From Flavobacterium psychroterrae (GTDB taxonomy: Bacteria > Bacteroidota > Bacteroidia > Flavobacteriales > Flavobacteriaceae): 64,000 nt of DNA. The DNA lies in assembly GCF_018380615.1 (NCBI RefSeq), contig NZ_JAGYVZ010000011.1, positions 121,052-185,051 of the forward strand, in the 5' to 3' direction. Positions 54,492 to 60,973 of the stretch are shown in pieces (position 1 is the first letter of the stretch; each line of letters begins with the position of its first letter). Position numbers and translations under genes: made by a program. The notes beneath the pieces were generated by a model. It did no database searches, was not told the origin of the DNA, and saw only the letters and a list, made by a program, of their open reading frames with translations.

Positions 54492-54798
54492 AACTTTTTG
54501 ATTTTGGGTTTTCCTACTCATAAGGCTTTTCGGCACCGCCTCGTTTTTTCTAGTGGGTTCTGCTCCACCTATTTAATTTGTAATGAACTATTTAAGTTTT
54601 CCAAAAACATCTTAAATAATTATAGTATTGGGTTTATTTCTATTTCAAAACTATATCAAATAGACAACTGTTTTATATAAAATGATACGGAACAGAATTT
54701 ATTGGCCATGAATGAGATAAAGAACGCCATAAAATAATTTTATACGTAAAAACACCTGTTTTGATAATTTTAAAGAAGCAAATAAAAAGTTCCTAAAT

Positions 54799-54824
54799 AA
54801 ACTTTCATTTATTTTTGAAAGTTT
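54799..54824. promoter_or_regulatory. palindromic operator, copy 1 (over -33 box)
   Basis: AAACTTTCA and TGAAAGTTT are exact inverted arms around TTTATTTT. The operator contains the TTTG (54814-54817) that serves as -33 box of the regulator gene, so a bound protein would block the promoter. An almost identical 26-base site lies at 55367-55392. Confidence 0.75.
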
Positions 54825-54845
54825 AAAAACTTTTACTTACATTTG
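54814..54845 (+). promoter_or_regulatory. promoter of GbsR-like gene, leaderless
   Basis: TTTG (54814-54817), a 20-base spacer and TACATTTG (54838-54845). The -7 box ends 4 bases before the ATG, so translation would begin on a leaderless or nearly leaderless message. Confidence 0.7.
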
Positions 54846-54849
54846 TTTC

Positions 54850-55353
54850 ATGGAATTCAAAGAAGCAAAAAATAAGTTCGTACAAACCTGGGGAGCATTA
54901 GGTTCTCAATGGGGAATTAATAAAACTATGGCGCAAATCCATGCTTTATTAATGATCTCAAACGAACCTGTTTCTATGGAAGACATTATGGAAGAATTGC
55001 AAATTTCCCGCGGAAATACCAGCATGAATCTAAAAGCTTTAATGGATTGGGGAATTGTTTACAAAGAGTATAAAGCCGGAGAAAGAAGAGAATTTTTTAC
55101 CGCCGAAAAAGATTTAGACGAATTAGCAGTAAAAATTGCCAGAGAAAGAAGCAAAAGAGAAATCAAACCTGCTCTTAAAATTTTAAAAGAAGTTTCAACA
55201 ATTGATGTTAGTAATTCGGCTGAAGAAAAACACTTTGTAGATCAAACTTCTAAATTATATGACTTTGTTTTAAAAGCAGATAATATGTTAGACAAAATGA
55301 CGGAATTCAATGAAAACTGGTTAGGACGTTTAGTTCTAAAAATAATGAAGTAA
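54850..55353 (+). CDS. GbsR/MarR-family transcriptional regulator
   Basis: A 167-residue winged-helix regulator of the GbsR branch of MarR proteins, which in Bacillus senses choline and controls osmoprotectant genes. The helix-turn-helix is at about residues 30-85 (AQIHALLMISNEPVSMEDIMEELQISRGNTSMNLKALMDWGIVYKEYKAGERREFFTA), followed by a helical C-terminal region (ERSKREIKPALKILKEVS). The ligand is not predictable. Its own promoter overlaps a palindrome, and the same palindrome follows the gene, which points to autorepression plus control of the downstream cluster (inference). Confidence 0.88.
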   Translation: MEFKEAKNKFVQTWGALGSQWGINKTMAQIHALLMISNEPVSMEDIMEELQISRGNTSMNLKALMDWGIVYKEYKAGERREFFTAEKDLDELAVKIARERSKREIKPALKILKEVSTIDVSNSAEEKHFVDQTSKLYDFVLKADNMLDKMTEFNENWLGRLVLKIMK

Positions 55354-55366
55354 AAAAATTTAATAA

Positions 55367-55392
55367 AAACTTTCATTTATTTCTGAAAGTTT
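55367..55392. promoter_or_regulatory. palindromic operator, copy 2
   Basis: AAACTTTCA, a short AT spacer, then CTGAAAGTTT. It differs from copy 1 at one position of 26. It lies 17 bases before the start of the four-helix membrane protein, so it could control that gene and those behind it independently of the regulator gene. Confidence 0.75.
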
Positions 55393-55408
55393 AAAATAAA
55401 TAAGAACT

Positions 55409-55747
55409 ATGAAAACAACATTACAACTTAATACTTTTGCCGTCGGGCTTCCGCTCTTAATACTGCTCACTTATCCAATTGTAAAAGAAGGCGCATTTTT
55501 TTACGCCATGCTTTCAACTGCAATAACAGGCTTTATTCAAGTTCTATTAGGAATCAAGCTAATATTTGAAGACCCAAATAATAGATACATTCAAATTTAT
55601 ATTGCAGGGGTAATTATGTTTTTTCTTTTGTGTTTTATTCAAATCGAAATTTACAGTAGTGAAAGTTTGAGAATTACATTACTCAGTTTGCCTCTCATTT
55701 TGGCCATTTATCTTTCAATAATACTCTACAAAAAAGCAAAACTATGA
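55409..55747 (+). CDS. small four-helix membrane protein of unknown function
   Basis: A 112-residue hydrophobic protein with four predicted membrane helices (about residues 10-27, 32-52, 62-80, 88-105). No family was recognised. It follows operator copy 2 and overlaps the DUF2071 start by four bases (ATGA), so the two are translationally coupled. It is probably an inner-membrane partner of the cluster. Confidence 0.72.
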   Translation: MKTTLQLNTFAVGLPLLILLTYPIVKEGAFFYAMLSTAITGFIQVLLGIKLIFEDPNNRYIQIYIAGVIMFFLLCFIQIEIYSSESLRITLLSLPLILAIYLSIILYKKAKL

Positions 55748-56484
55748 ACTTCTTAAAAGCAGAATGGAAAAATTTAGCACTTTTCAATTATGAAGTTGAT
55801 GCTGAAATCTTAGAAAAATATGTTCCGGTTGGTACTGAAATAGATATATGGAACAACAAATGTTATGTGAGTCTTGTTGGTTTTATGTTCAAAAACACGA
55901 AAGTTTTAGGCATTAAAGTTCCTTTTCATATTGATTTTGAAGAAGTAAATCTCAGATTTTATGTGAAACGTTTCGAGAATGGTGAATGGAAACGCGGTGT
56001 AGTTTTCATCAAAGAAATTGTTCCAAAAAAAGCCATCACTTTTATTGCCAACAATTTGTATCAGGAACATTATGAAACTCAAAAAATGCGACATGAAATC
56101 ATTGAAAGCAAAAAATCAAACTCTTTCATTTATCAATGGAAAAACGAGGAAAACTGGAATACGATTCAGGTAGAAACTAAAAAAGATTCTGTTGAAATCC
56201 TAGTCGATTCTGAAGCTGAATTCATTACCGAACATTATTTTGGTTATACTAAAATTGATCAAAACATCACTTTTGAATATGAAGTCAGACATCCAAGATG
56301 GGAGCAATATGAAGTTTTAAAGTATAATATCGACATCGATTTCAAAAAAACTTACGGTAATGATTTTGAGTTTTTACAAAACGCAAATCCTGTTTCGGTT
56401 TTCTTAACGAAAGGCTCAAAAATCAGCGTTAGAAACAAACGAAAACTGGAATCAGAATTTGTTTTAGAAGAAGAATACAATTAA
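55744..56484 (+). CDS. DUF2071 (YqjF-like) protein
   Basis: A 246-residue DUF2071 (PF09844) protein, whose function is unknown. Family features are the opening FLKAEWKNLALFNYEVDAEILEKYVPVGTEIDIWNNKCYVSLVGFMFKNTKVLG, then VNLRFYVKR and RGVVFIKEIVPKKAITFIANNLYQEHYET. It has no signal peptide. In the four-base overlap with the preceding gene the stop and start are shared, and the DCC gene follows 38 bases later, so the genes look like one operon. Confidence 0.85.
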   Translation: MNFLKAEWKNLALFNYEVDAEILEKYVPVGTEIDIWNNKCYVSLVGFMFKNTKVLGIKVPFHIDFEEVNLRFYVKRFENGEWKRGVVFIKEIVPKKAITFIANNLYQEHYETQKMRHEIIESKKSNSFIYQWKNEENWNTIQVETKKDSVEILVDSEAEFITEHYFGYTKIDQNITFEYEVRHPRWEQYEVLKYNIDIDFKKTYGNDFEFLQNANPVSVFLTKGSKISVRNKRKLESEFVLEEEYN

Positions 56485-56522
56485 TATTTCGCATCAGTTA
56501 AGAATCTATAAAACCAAAAATC

Positions 56523-57341
56523 ATGAAAACTCTAGAAAACCAAACCTTGCTTTATGATGAAGATTGTCCGCTTTGCAGTTTATATACAACTGGCTTTGTA
56601 AAAAGCGGAATGTTAGACGAAAATGGTCGAAAATCATATTGTCAATTATCTGAAGAGGAGCAAAATTTTGTAGATTTAAAACGTGCGCCAAACGAAATCG
56701 CTTTGATTGATAATAAAACAAAAACCGTAATCTACGGCATTGATAGTTTATTGAAAGTGGTCGGGTTTTCATTTCCTTTGATAGAGAAATTGGGAACAAC
56801 AAAACCCGTCCATTTAATTTTAAGAAAATTATATTCTTTTGTTTCTTATAATCGAAAAGTAATTATTCCCGGAGAAATCAAAGAAGAAAACAAACTACAA
56901 TGTACTCCGGATTTTAATTATAAATACCGTTTTATTTTTATTGGATTTGCTTTAACGATAACAACTTTTGTTTTATTTGGATATTCTAATCTAATTCCAG
57001 GTTTACCCAAATCTAGTTTTCTGAGAGAAGCGGCTTTGGCTTTTGGTCAAATAGTTTTTCAAAGTTTGTTTCTTTTGAAATTGGACAAAAAAGCCATTAT
57101 GAATTATGCCGGAAATTTAATGACCGTATCTTTAATGGGGTCTTTAATTTTAGTTCCAATGCTGATTCTGAATCAATTCGTTAGTGTTCCGGAAACATTA
57201 GTTTTAGGTTGGTTTGCCATAACAGTTTTAATAATGTTTAAAGAGCATTTTAGAAGAATTAAAATTTTAAAACTTCCTTTTTATCTATCTTACACTTGTG
57301 TCCTCTATCGAATTCTTGCTTTACTTTTTATTTTAAACTAA
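56523..57341 (+). CDS. DCC/DUF393 thiol-oxidoreductase fused to membrane domain
   Basis: A 272-residue protein. The N-terminal half is the DCC family (DUF393), with CPLC in LLYDEDCPLCSLYTTGF (residues about 10-26), a thioredoxin-like CxxC site; a second CxxC is not seen. From about residue 138 there are four or five hydrophobic helices (FIFIGFALTITTFVLFG, SLMGSLILVPMLIL, LVLGWFAITVLIMF, LSYTCVLYRILALLFIL). It is thus a membrane-anchored candidate disulfide or redox protein. The activity is unproven. It lies between DUF2071 and a TIGR01777 SDR. Confidence 0.83.
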   Translation: MKTLENQTLLYDEDCPLCSLYTTGFVKSGMLDENGRKSYCQLSEEEQNFVDLKRAPNEIALIDNKTKTVIYGIDSLLKVVGFSFPLIEKLGTTKPVHLILRKLYSFVSYNRKVIIPGEIKEENKLQCTPDFNYKYRFIFIGFALTITTFVLFGYSNLIPGLPKSSFLREAALAFGQIVFQSLFLLKLDKKAIMNYAGNLMTVSLMGSLILVPMLILNQFVSVPETLVLGWFAITVLIMFKEHFRRIKILKLPFYLSYTCVLYRILALLFILN

Positions 57342-57407
57342 TTAAAAAAGTTTGCCATGATTACACAAATTCCCACAAATTTTTAAATGTGGCTAAAAAA
57401 TCAAAAC

Positions 57408-58319
57408 ATGAAAAAACTCATTATCGCAGCCGGAACAGGATTTTTAGGACAAGTATTAGTAAATCATTTCAAAGATAAATTTGAAGAAATTGTAATTCTG
57501 ACCAGAGGAAAATCTCATATAATTGAAGGAATCAAATATGTAAACTGGAACGCAAAGACTTTTTCAGGCTGGGAAAATGAGTTGGAAAACGCAACGGTTT
57601 TAATTAATCTCGCAGGTAAATCTGTTGATTGCCGTTATACTAAAGAAAATAAAAAAGAGATTCTTTTATCCCGAATCGAAAGTACGAAGATTTTAAATAA
57701 AGCTGTTTTAAATTGTGAAAATCCACCAAAACACTGGCTTAATTCATCAACCTCAACAATCTATCGCTTTTCATTAGATAAAGAAATGGATGAAATCAAC
57801 GGTGAAATTGGAAATGATTTTTCTATAAACGTCGCGTTATCTTGGGAAAAAGCATTCTTTAAAACCGAAACTCCAAATACTTTAAAAACTGCTTTACGAA
57901 CTTCTATAGTTTTAGGCAAAAATGGCGGTGCATTTATTCCGTTAAAGACTTTGGCAAAAATAGGTTTTGGAGGAAAACAAGGAAAAGGAAATCAATTTAT
58001 CAGTTGGATTCATGAAGAAGATTTCGCAAATGCAATAGATTTTATTGTTCAAAAGGAAATAACCGGAGTTATTAATATTGTTTCTCCAAAACCAGTTCGC
58101 AATTTCGACTTTATGAAAAAACTTAGAAAAGCGGTTGGTTCTCCTTTCGGGATTCCGATGAGTGCTTTTCTTCTTGAAATTGGATCTTTTTTTATTCGAA
58201 CAGAAACCGAATTAGTCTTGAAAAGCAGAAATGTGATTCCGAAACGACTTTTGGAGAATGGTTTCAAATTTAAGTTTGGAGATATTGACGAAGCTTTTAA
58301 AAATTTATTAAATAAATGA
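57408..58319 (+). CDS. TIGR01777-family SDR (nucleoside-diphosphate-sugar epimerase-like)
   Basis: A 303-residue atypical short-chain dehydrogenase. The start is set at MKKLIIAAGTGFLGQVLV; the frame opens 7 codons earlier. The NAD(P)-binding AAGTGFLG (residues about 6-13) is followed by VLINLAGKSVDCRY, SSTSTIYRF in place of the usual SA-G-YG site, and WIHEEDFANAI. These are the TIGR01777/YfcH signs. Members in other phyla are fused to an SRPBCC domain, and here a separate SRPBCC gene follows (198 bases later), which supports a joint role. The substrate is unknown. Confidence 0.87.
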   Translation: MKKLIIAAGTGFLGQVLVNHFKDKFEEIVILTRGKSHIIEGIKYVNWNAKTFSGWENELENATVLINLAGKSVDCRYTKENKKEILLSRIESTKILNKAVLNCENPPKHWLNSSTSTIYRFSLDKEMDEINGEIGNDFSINVALSWEKAFFKTETPNTLKTALRTSIVLGKNGGAFIPLKTLAKIGFGGKQGKGNQFISWIHEEDFANAIDFIVQKEITGVINIVSPKPVRNFDFMKKLRKAVGSPFGIPMSAFLLEIGSFFIRTETELVLKSRNVIPKRLLENGFKFKFGDIDEAFKNLLNK

Positions 58320-58370
58320 TTTAAAGCTTGAAGTAAATATAGTTAATGATAAATTTGATTCTTTCATAAA

Positions 58371-58497
58371 GCTCCAGCGGAGCATAATATTTATAGAAAA
58401 ACATATAATTCTCTCTTTCACTAAGCTCCAGAGGAGCGTCATATTTTTTTCCTATTTAACTACTAAAATTTCTATAAATATGACATCCCTTCGGGAT
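58371..58497. repeat. train of three mini-hairpins
   Basis: GCTCC-AGC-GGAGC (58371-58383), GCTCC-AGA-GGAGC (58425-58437) and ATCCC-TTC-GGGAT (58485-58497) are three 5-base-pair hairpins with 3-base loops. ATATTTATAGAAA (58387-58399) and TTTCTATAAATAT (58469-58481) are exact inverses, so the whole stretch can fold. It lies in the gap between the SDR and SRPBCC genes and holds no gene. Confidence 0.8.
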
Positions 58498-58517
58498 TTC
58501 AAATATGCTACTTATTC

Positions 58518-58973
58518 ATGACAACAATAAACCTCACAACAAAAATAAAAGCTCCAAAACAAATCGTTTTTGACGCATCCAGAAATATCGATGTTCATCA
58601 ACAATCTACAAGTAAATCAAATGAAGTTGCAATTGCCGGAGTAACATCTGGATTAATAAATTTAAATGAAACGGTAACATGGCGAGGAAAACATTTCGGG
58701 TTTTATCTCACTCATAAAAGCAGAATTACAGCAATGAACTTCAATAATTATTTTGTGGATGAAATGGAAGAAGGAAAATTCAAATTCTTTAAACACGAAC
58801 ATTTTTTTGAAGAAGAAAATGGAGTTACGATTATGAAAGATAAAATGCAATACGAAACTCCATTTGGAATATTCGGTGAGCTTTTTGATATTTTATTTTT
58901 AGAAAAGCATTTAACGAAATTTCTTTTAGAAAGAAATAGGATCCTGAAACAAGTATCAGAAAAACAGAATTAA
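58518..58973 (+). CDS. SRPBCC-family protein
   Basis: A 151-residue START/SRPBCC-like protein, a fold that holds hydrophobic ligands. It opens with INLTTKIKAPKQIVFDASRNIDVHQQSTSKSNEVAIAG, followed by ETVTWRGKHFGFYLTHKSRITAMNFNNYFVDEMEEGKFKFFKHEHFFEEENGVTIMKDKMQYETPFG and the C-terminal helix FGELFDILFLEKHLTKFLLERNRILKQVSE, the standard final helix of the family. Ligand and activity are unknown. It lies after the SDR gene on the same strand, behind the hairpin train, so co-regulation with the cluster is possible. Confidence 0.82.
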   Translation: MTTINLTTKIKAPKQIVFDASRNIDVHQQSTSKSNEVAIAGVTSGLINLNETVTWRGKHFGFYLTHKSRITAMNFNNYFVDEMEEGKFKFFKHEHFFEEENGVTIMKDKMQYETPFGIFGELFDILFLEKHLTKFLLERNRILKQVSEKQN

Positions 58974-59041
58974 AATAATTTTCTTACTTTTATAAGTCAG
59001 ATCTTCAAAAGATAGTTAGTAAATAATTTAAAATTAAACTT

Positions 59042-59440
59042 ATGACTTTTAAAAGTAAAATTTTATCGATAACATTTTTCGCCATTTCTTTTATTGGATT
59101 TGCACAAACTAATTGTGCAACTCTAAAAGGCTGTGAACGAAAATTATGTGAATTAAACACAAAATTAACTGCTGCTAAAAAAGCCGGTAATCAAAACCAG
59201 ATAAAGGGTGTTGAAGATGCTATTTCTAAAACTAAGAAAAACTGTACAACGAAAACAGTTAATAATGATCTTGACAAAAAGGTAAAAGAAAAACAGCAAA
59301 AAGTAAATGAAAAATCTGCTGATCTAAACAAAGCGATCAAAGACAACGAAAGCAAAGAAAAAATCGACAAGAAAAAAAAGAAATTAGATGAAGCTAAAGC
59401 TGATTTGAAAAAAGCATTGGCAGAACAGAAATCGAAATAA
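59042..59440 (+). CDS. DUF1090 small secreted protein
   Basis: A 132-residue protein of the DUF1090 (PF06476, YqjC-like) family. It has a signal peptide (MTFKSKILSITFFAISFIGFAQ) and the family core NCATLKGCERKLCELNTKLTAAKKAGNQNQIKGVEDAISKTKKNCTTK, with cysteines that can pair. A very lysine- and glutamate-rich C-terminal half is expected to form a coiled coil (residues about 75-130). The function is unknown; homologues are periplasmic and often stress-induced. A gap of 500 bases with repeats follows. Confidence 0.82.
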   Translation: MTFKSKILSITFFAISFIGFAQTNCATLKGCERKLCELNTKLTAAKKAGNQNQIKGVEDAISKTKKNCTTKTVNNDLDKKVKEKQQKVNEKSADLNKAIKDNESKEKIDKKKKKLDEAKADLKKALAEQKSK

Positions 59441-59560
59441 TTGTTTTAGATTTTTGAAGAAATAAGTTCTTTTTCTCCCGCAAATTTGCTTCGCCTGTTC
59501 GCTATCGCTCGGGCAATGTCAATAAGTTAAGCTTTTAAAAAATAAAATCGTTGCAAATCA

Positions 59561-59669
59561 AATCCGTTTTTATCCGCGTTTTTACGAAGTAAATCTGTTT
59601 TATCCGCGTCAAAAATTAAACGCTGATTTTACTGATTCGCTAACGCGAAAACGCGGATAAAAACGGATT
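59561..59669. repeat. 109-base long inverted repeat
   Basis: Arms AATCCGTTTTTATCCGCG and its inverse (22 exact bases each, 59561-59582 and 59648-59669) flank a further imperfect inverted repeat (CGAAGTAAATC... with GATTTTACTGATTCG), so the whole can form one cruciform-like hairpin. Sequences with ATCCGCGTTTT-type words are, from memory, common in Flavobacterium intergenic regions. Confidence 0.85.
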
Positions 59670-59837
59670 TTTTTCTAATTACTTTCTTGATTAAACTGTT
59701 AAGTAATTTTATAGATTTCCCCTTCTTAATGACATTGATCGCTCGGGTGGCAGATTGAGCAGATTTTTATTGATTAAGAGAGGAGATAGCAGCGAAAAGC
59801 CCACAGCCTGAAGGAAGAAGTGCAAGGACTTGCAGCG

Positions 59838-59855
59838 TCCCGATAATTATCGGGA
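59838..59855. repeat. CCCGATA palindrome, copy 3
   Basis: Perfect 18-base palindrome TCCCGATAATTATCGGGA. It differs from copies 1 and 2 only in the two central bases. Confidence 0.85.
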
Positions 59856-59911
59856 AGCCCGACCCGGAGGGACACGCCCAAAACATGAAACATAAACTTC
59901 ACATAATTTTA

Positions 59912-59943
59912 AAAATTCCGATGTTGAAAGGCATCGGAATTTT
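59912..59943 (-). terminator. terminator after UbiA-like gene
   Basis: AAATTCCGATG and CATCGGAATTT form an 11-base-pair stem with an 8-base loop, flanked by A and T runs. The UbiA-like gene, transcribed leftwards, ends 3 bases before it. Confidence 0.85.
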
Positions 59944-59945
59944 AT

Positions 59946-60752
59946 TTATAGAAAGACAATCATTAGCCACCAGAAAATTGGTACGCTTTCGACCCAAAAA
60001 GAAGTGTAATATTTAGAGCGATTGGGATTGGCAAAAGCAATAAACAACATTAACATGACGACCATAATAAGATTTATGAAAAGTTCATGAAATGTGAATG
60101 TCAAAATACCAACAATCCAAAACGGAACCAATAGTGAAAATCCTAAAATTTTAGTGCGTTTTACACCAATTGTTTGCGGAACGGTTTTTAAATGCGGATC
60201 GTCATTCGCCAAATCTAAAATTTCAAAAACTAGAATCAGCACAAAAACCAACACAAATCGCTGAATACATTTGATAAAAAAGTCCGGTATAAACGGAATT
60301 TCGGCATTGATATAAGGTAAAACCAACGTCGCTCCTACCCAACAAAGGGCTACGATATATATTTTTACGCCTGCCCAATTTCGGGCATTTTTTCTGTTGG
60401 GAAAAAAGGGTAAAGTATAAAGTGCTGTTATGGCAAAAATTCCGAAAGAAACAATTTGCGTAATTTGCTTTAGCTGAAAAAAATAATAGCCAACTAAAAC
60501 GAGTGAAACGAAGCTCAAAACAGCAATAATTTTCAATTGATTTCCTATTGGTTTTTTCTTCACCCGAACCAATGCGTCATATTTAACAAAATTATACCCC
60601 ACAATTGTTCCGAAAAAAACGAACAAAGCCATTGGTTCATCGTACTGAATATGAAACACATGAAACGTAACCCGAACCAAAGCATAACAGGATAAAGCCA
60701 CATGAATACTGCTATTGAGGTAAAAATCGAATATATGTTTTAATAGTTTCAT
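59946..60752 (-). CDS. UbiA-like membrane protein, degenerate active site
   Basis: A 268-residue protein with about eight or nine hydrophobic helices, resembling the UbiA prenyltransferase family (PF01040). The second Asp-rich motif is present as EILDLANDDPHLKTVPQTIGVKRTK (about residues 175-200). The first, which in active enzymes is NDxxDxxxD, appears only as GYNFVKYDALVR (about 52-63), with an aspartate missing. It may be a diverged or inactive homologue, or an enzyme with other chemistry. It is divergent from gcvP (221 bases). No known quinone or carotenoid gene is nearby. Confidence 0.72.
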   Translation of the reverse strand: MKLLKHIFDFYLNSSIHVALSCYALVRVTFHVFHIQYDEPMALFVFFGTIVGYNFVKYDALVRVKKKPIGNQLKIIAVLSFVSLVLVGYYFFQLKQITQIVSFGIFAITALYTLPFFPNRKNARNWAGVKIYIVALCWVGATLVLPYINAEIPFIPDFFIKCIQRFVLVFVLILVFEILDLANDDPHLKTVPQTIGVKRTKILGFSLLVPFWIVGILTFTFHELFINLIMVVMLMLFIAFANPNRSKYYTSFWVESVPIFWWLMIVFL

Positions 60753-60973
60753 TTCTTAAATCTAATCAATTATTAACAAATCAACTCTTTAGTTATAAAT
60801 TTCATAAAAATTGAAGTTAAAAATACCTATTAAATTATTAATAATACTTAATTTTGCGCCACAAAAAAACAACACATTTACTATAAAATGTAATTAACGT
60901 TGTGCAACACTTTGATTAGATCAAAAAATACACTTTGTAAATTACATTGCCCTAAAAAATTAGATAGCTACAA

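Larger units (their letters stand above)
54492..54849. other. 358-base gap between DUF1842 gene and GbsR cluster
   Basis: The DUF1842 side holds a GC-rich GTGG-GTTCTGCT-CCAC hairpin near 54552-54570 in the leader. The right part holds a palindromic operator and promoter for the regulator gene. The middle is AT-rich, with no gene. Confidence 0.6.
59441..59945. other. 505-base repeat-built gap
   Basis: No gene was recognised. It contains, in order, a CGCTCGGG word with a CAATGTCAATAAGTTAAG element and its partly inverted counterpart at 59722-59746, a long hairpin at 59561-59669, a low-complexity stretch, a TGCAAGGACTTGCA palindrome, the third TCCCGATA palindrome (59838-59855), and a terminator at 59912-59943. 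It appears to be assembled from dispersed repeats. Confidence 0.7.

Noticed and set aside
58371..58497. CRISPR array
   Set aside because: There are three hairpins with differing cores and irregular spacing, no constant direct repeats and no cas genes.
60849..60856. TAATTTTG as -7 box of gcvP
   Set aside because: It fits TAnnTTTG, but there is no TTG at 17-23 bases upstream and the distance to the start is over 100 bases.
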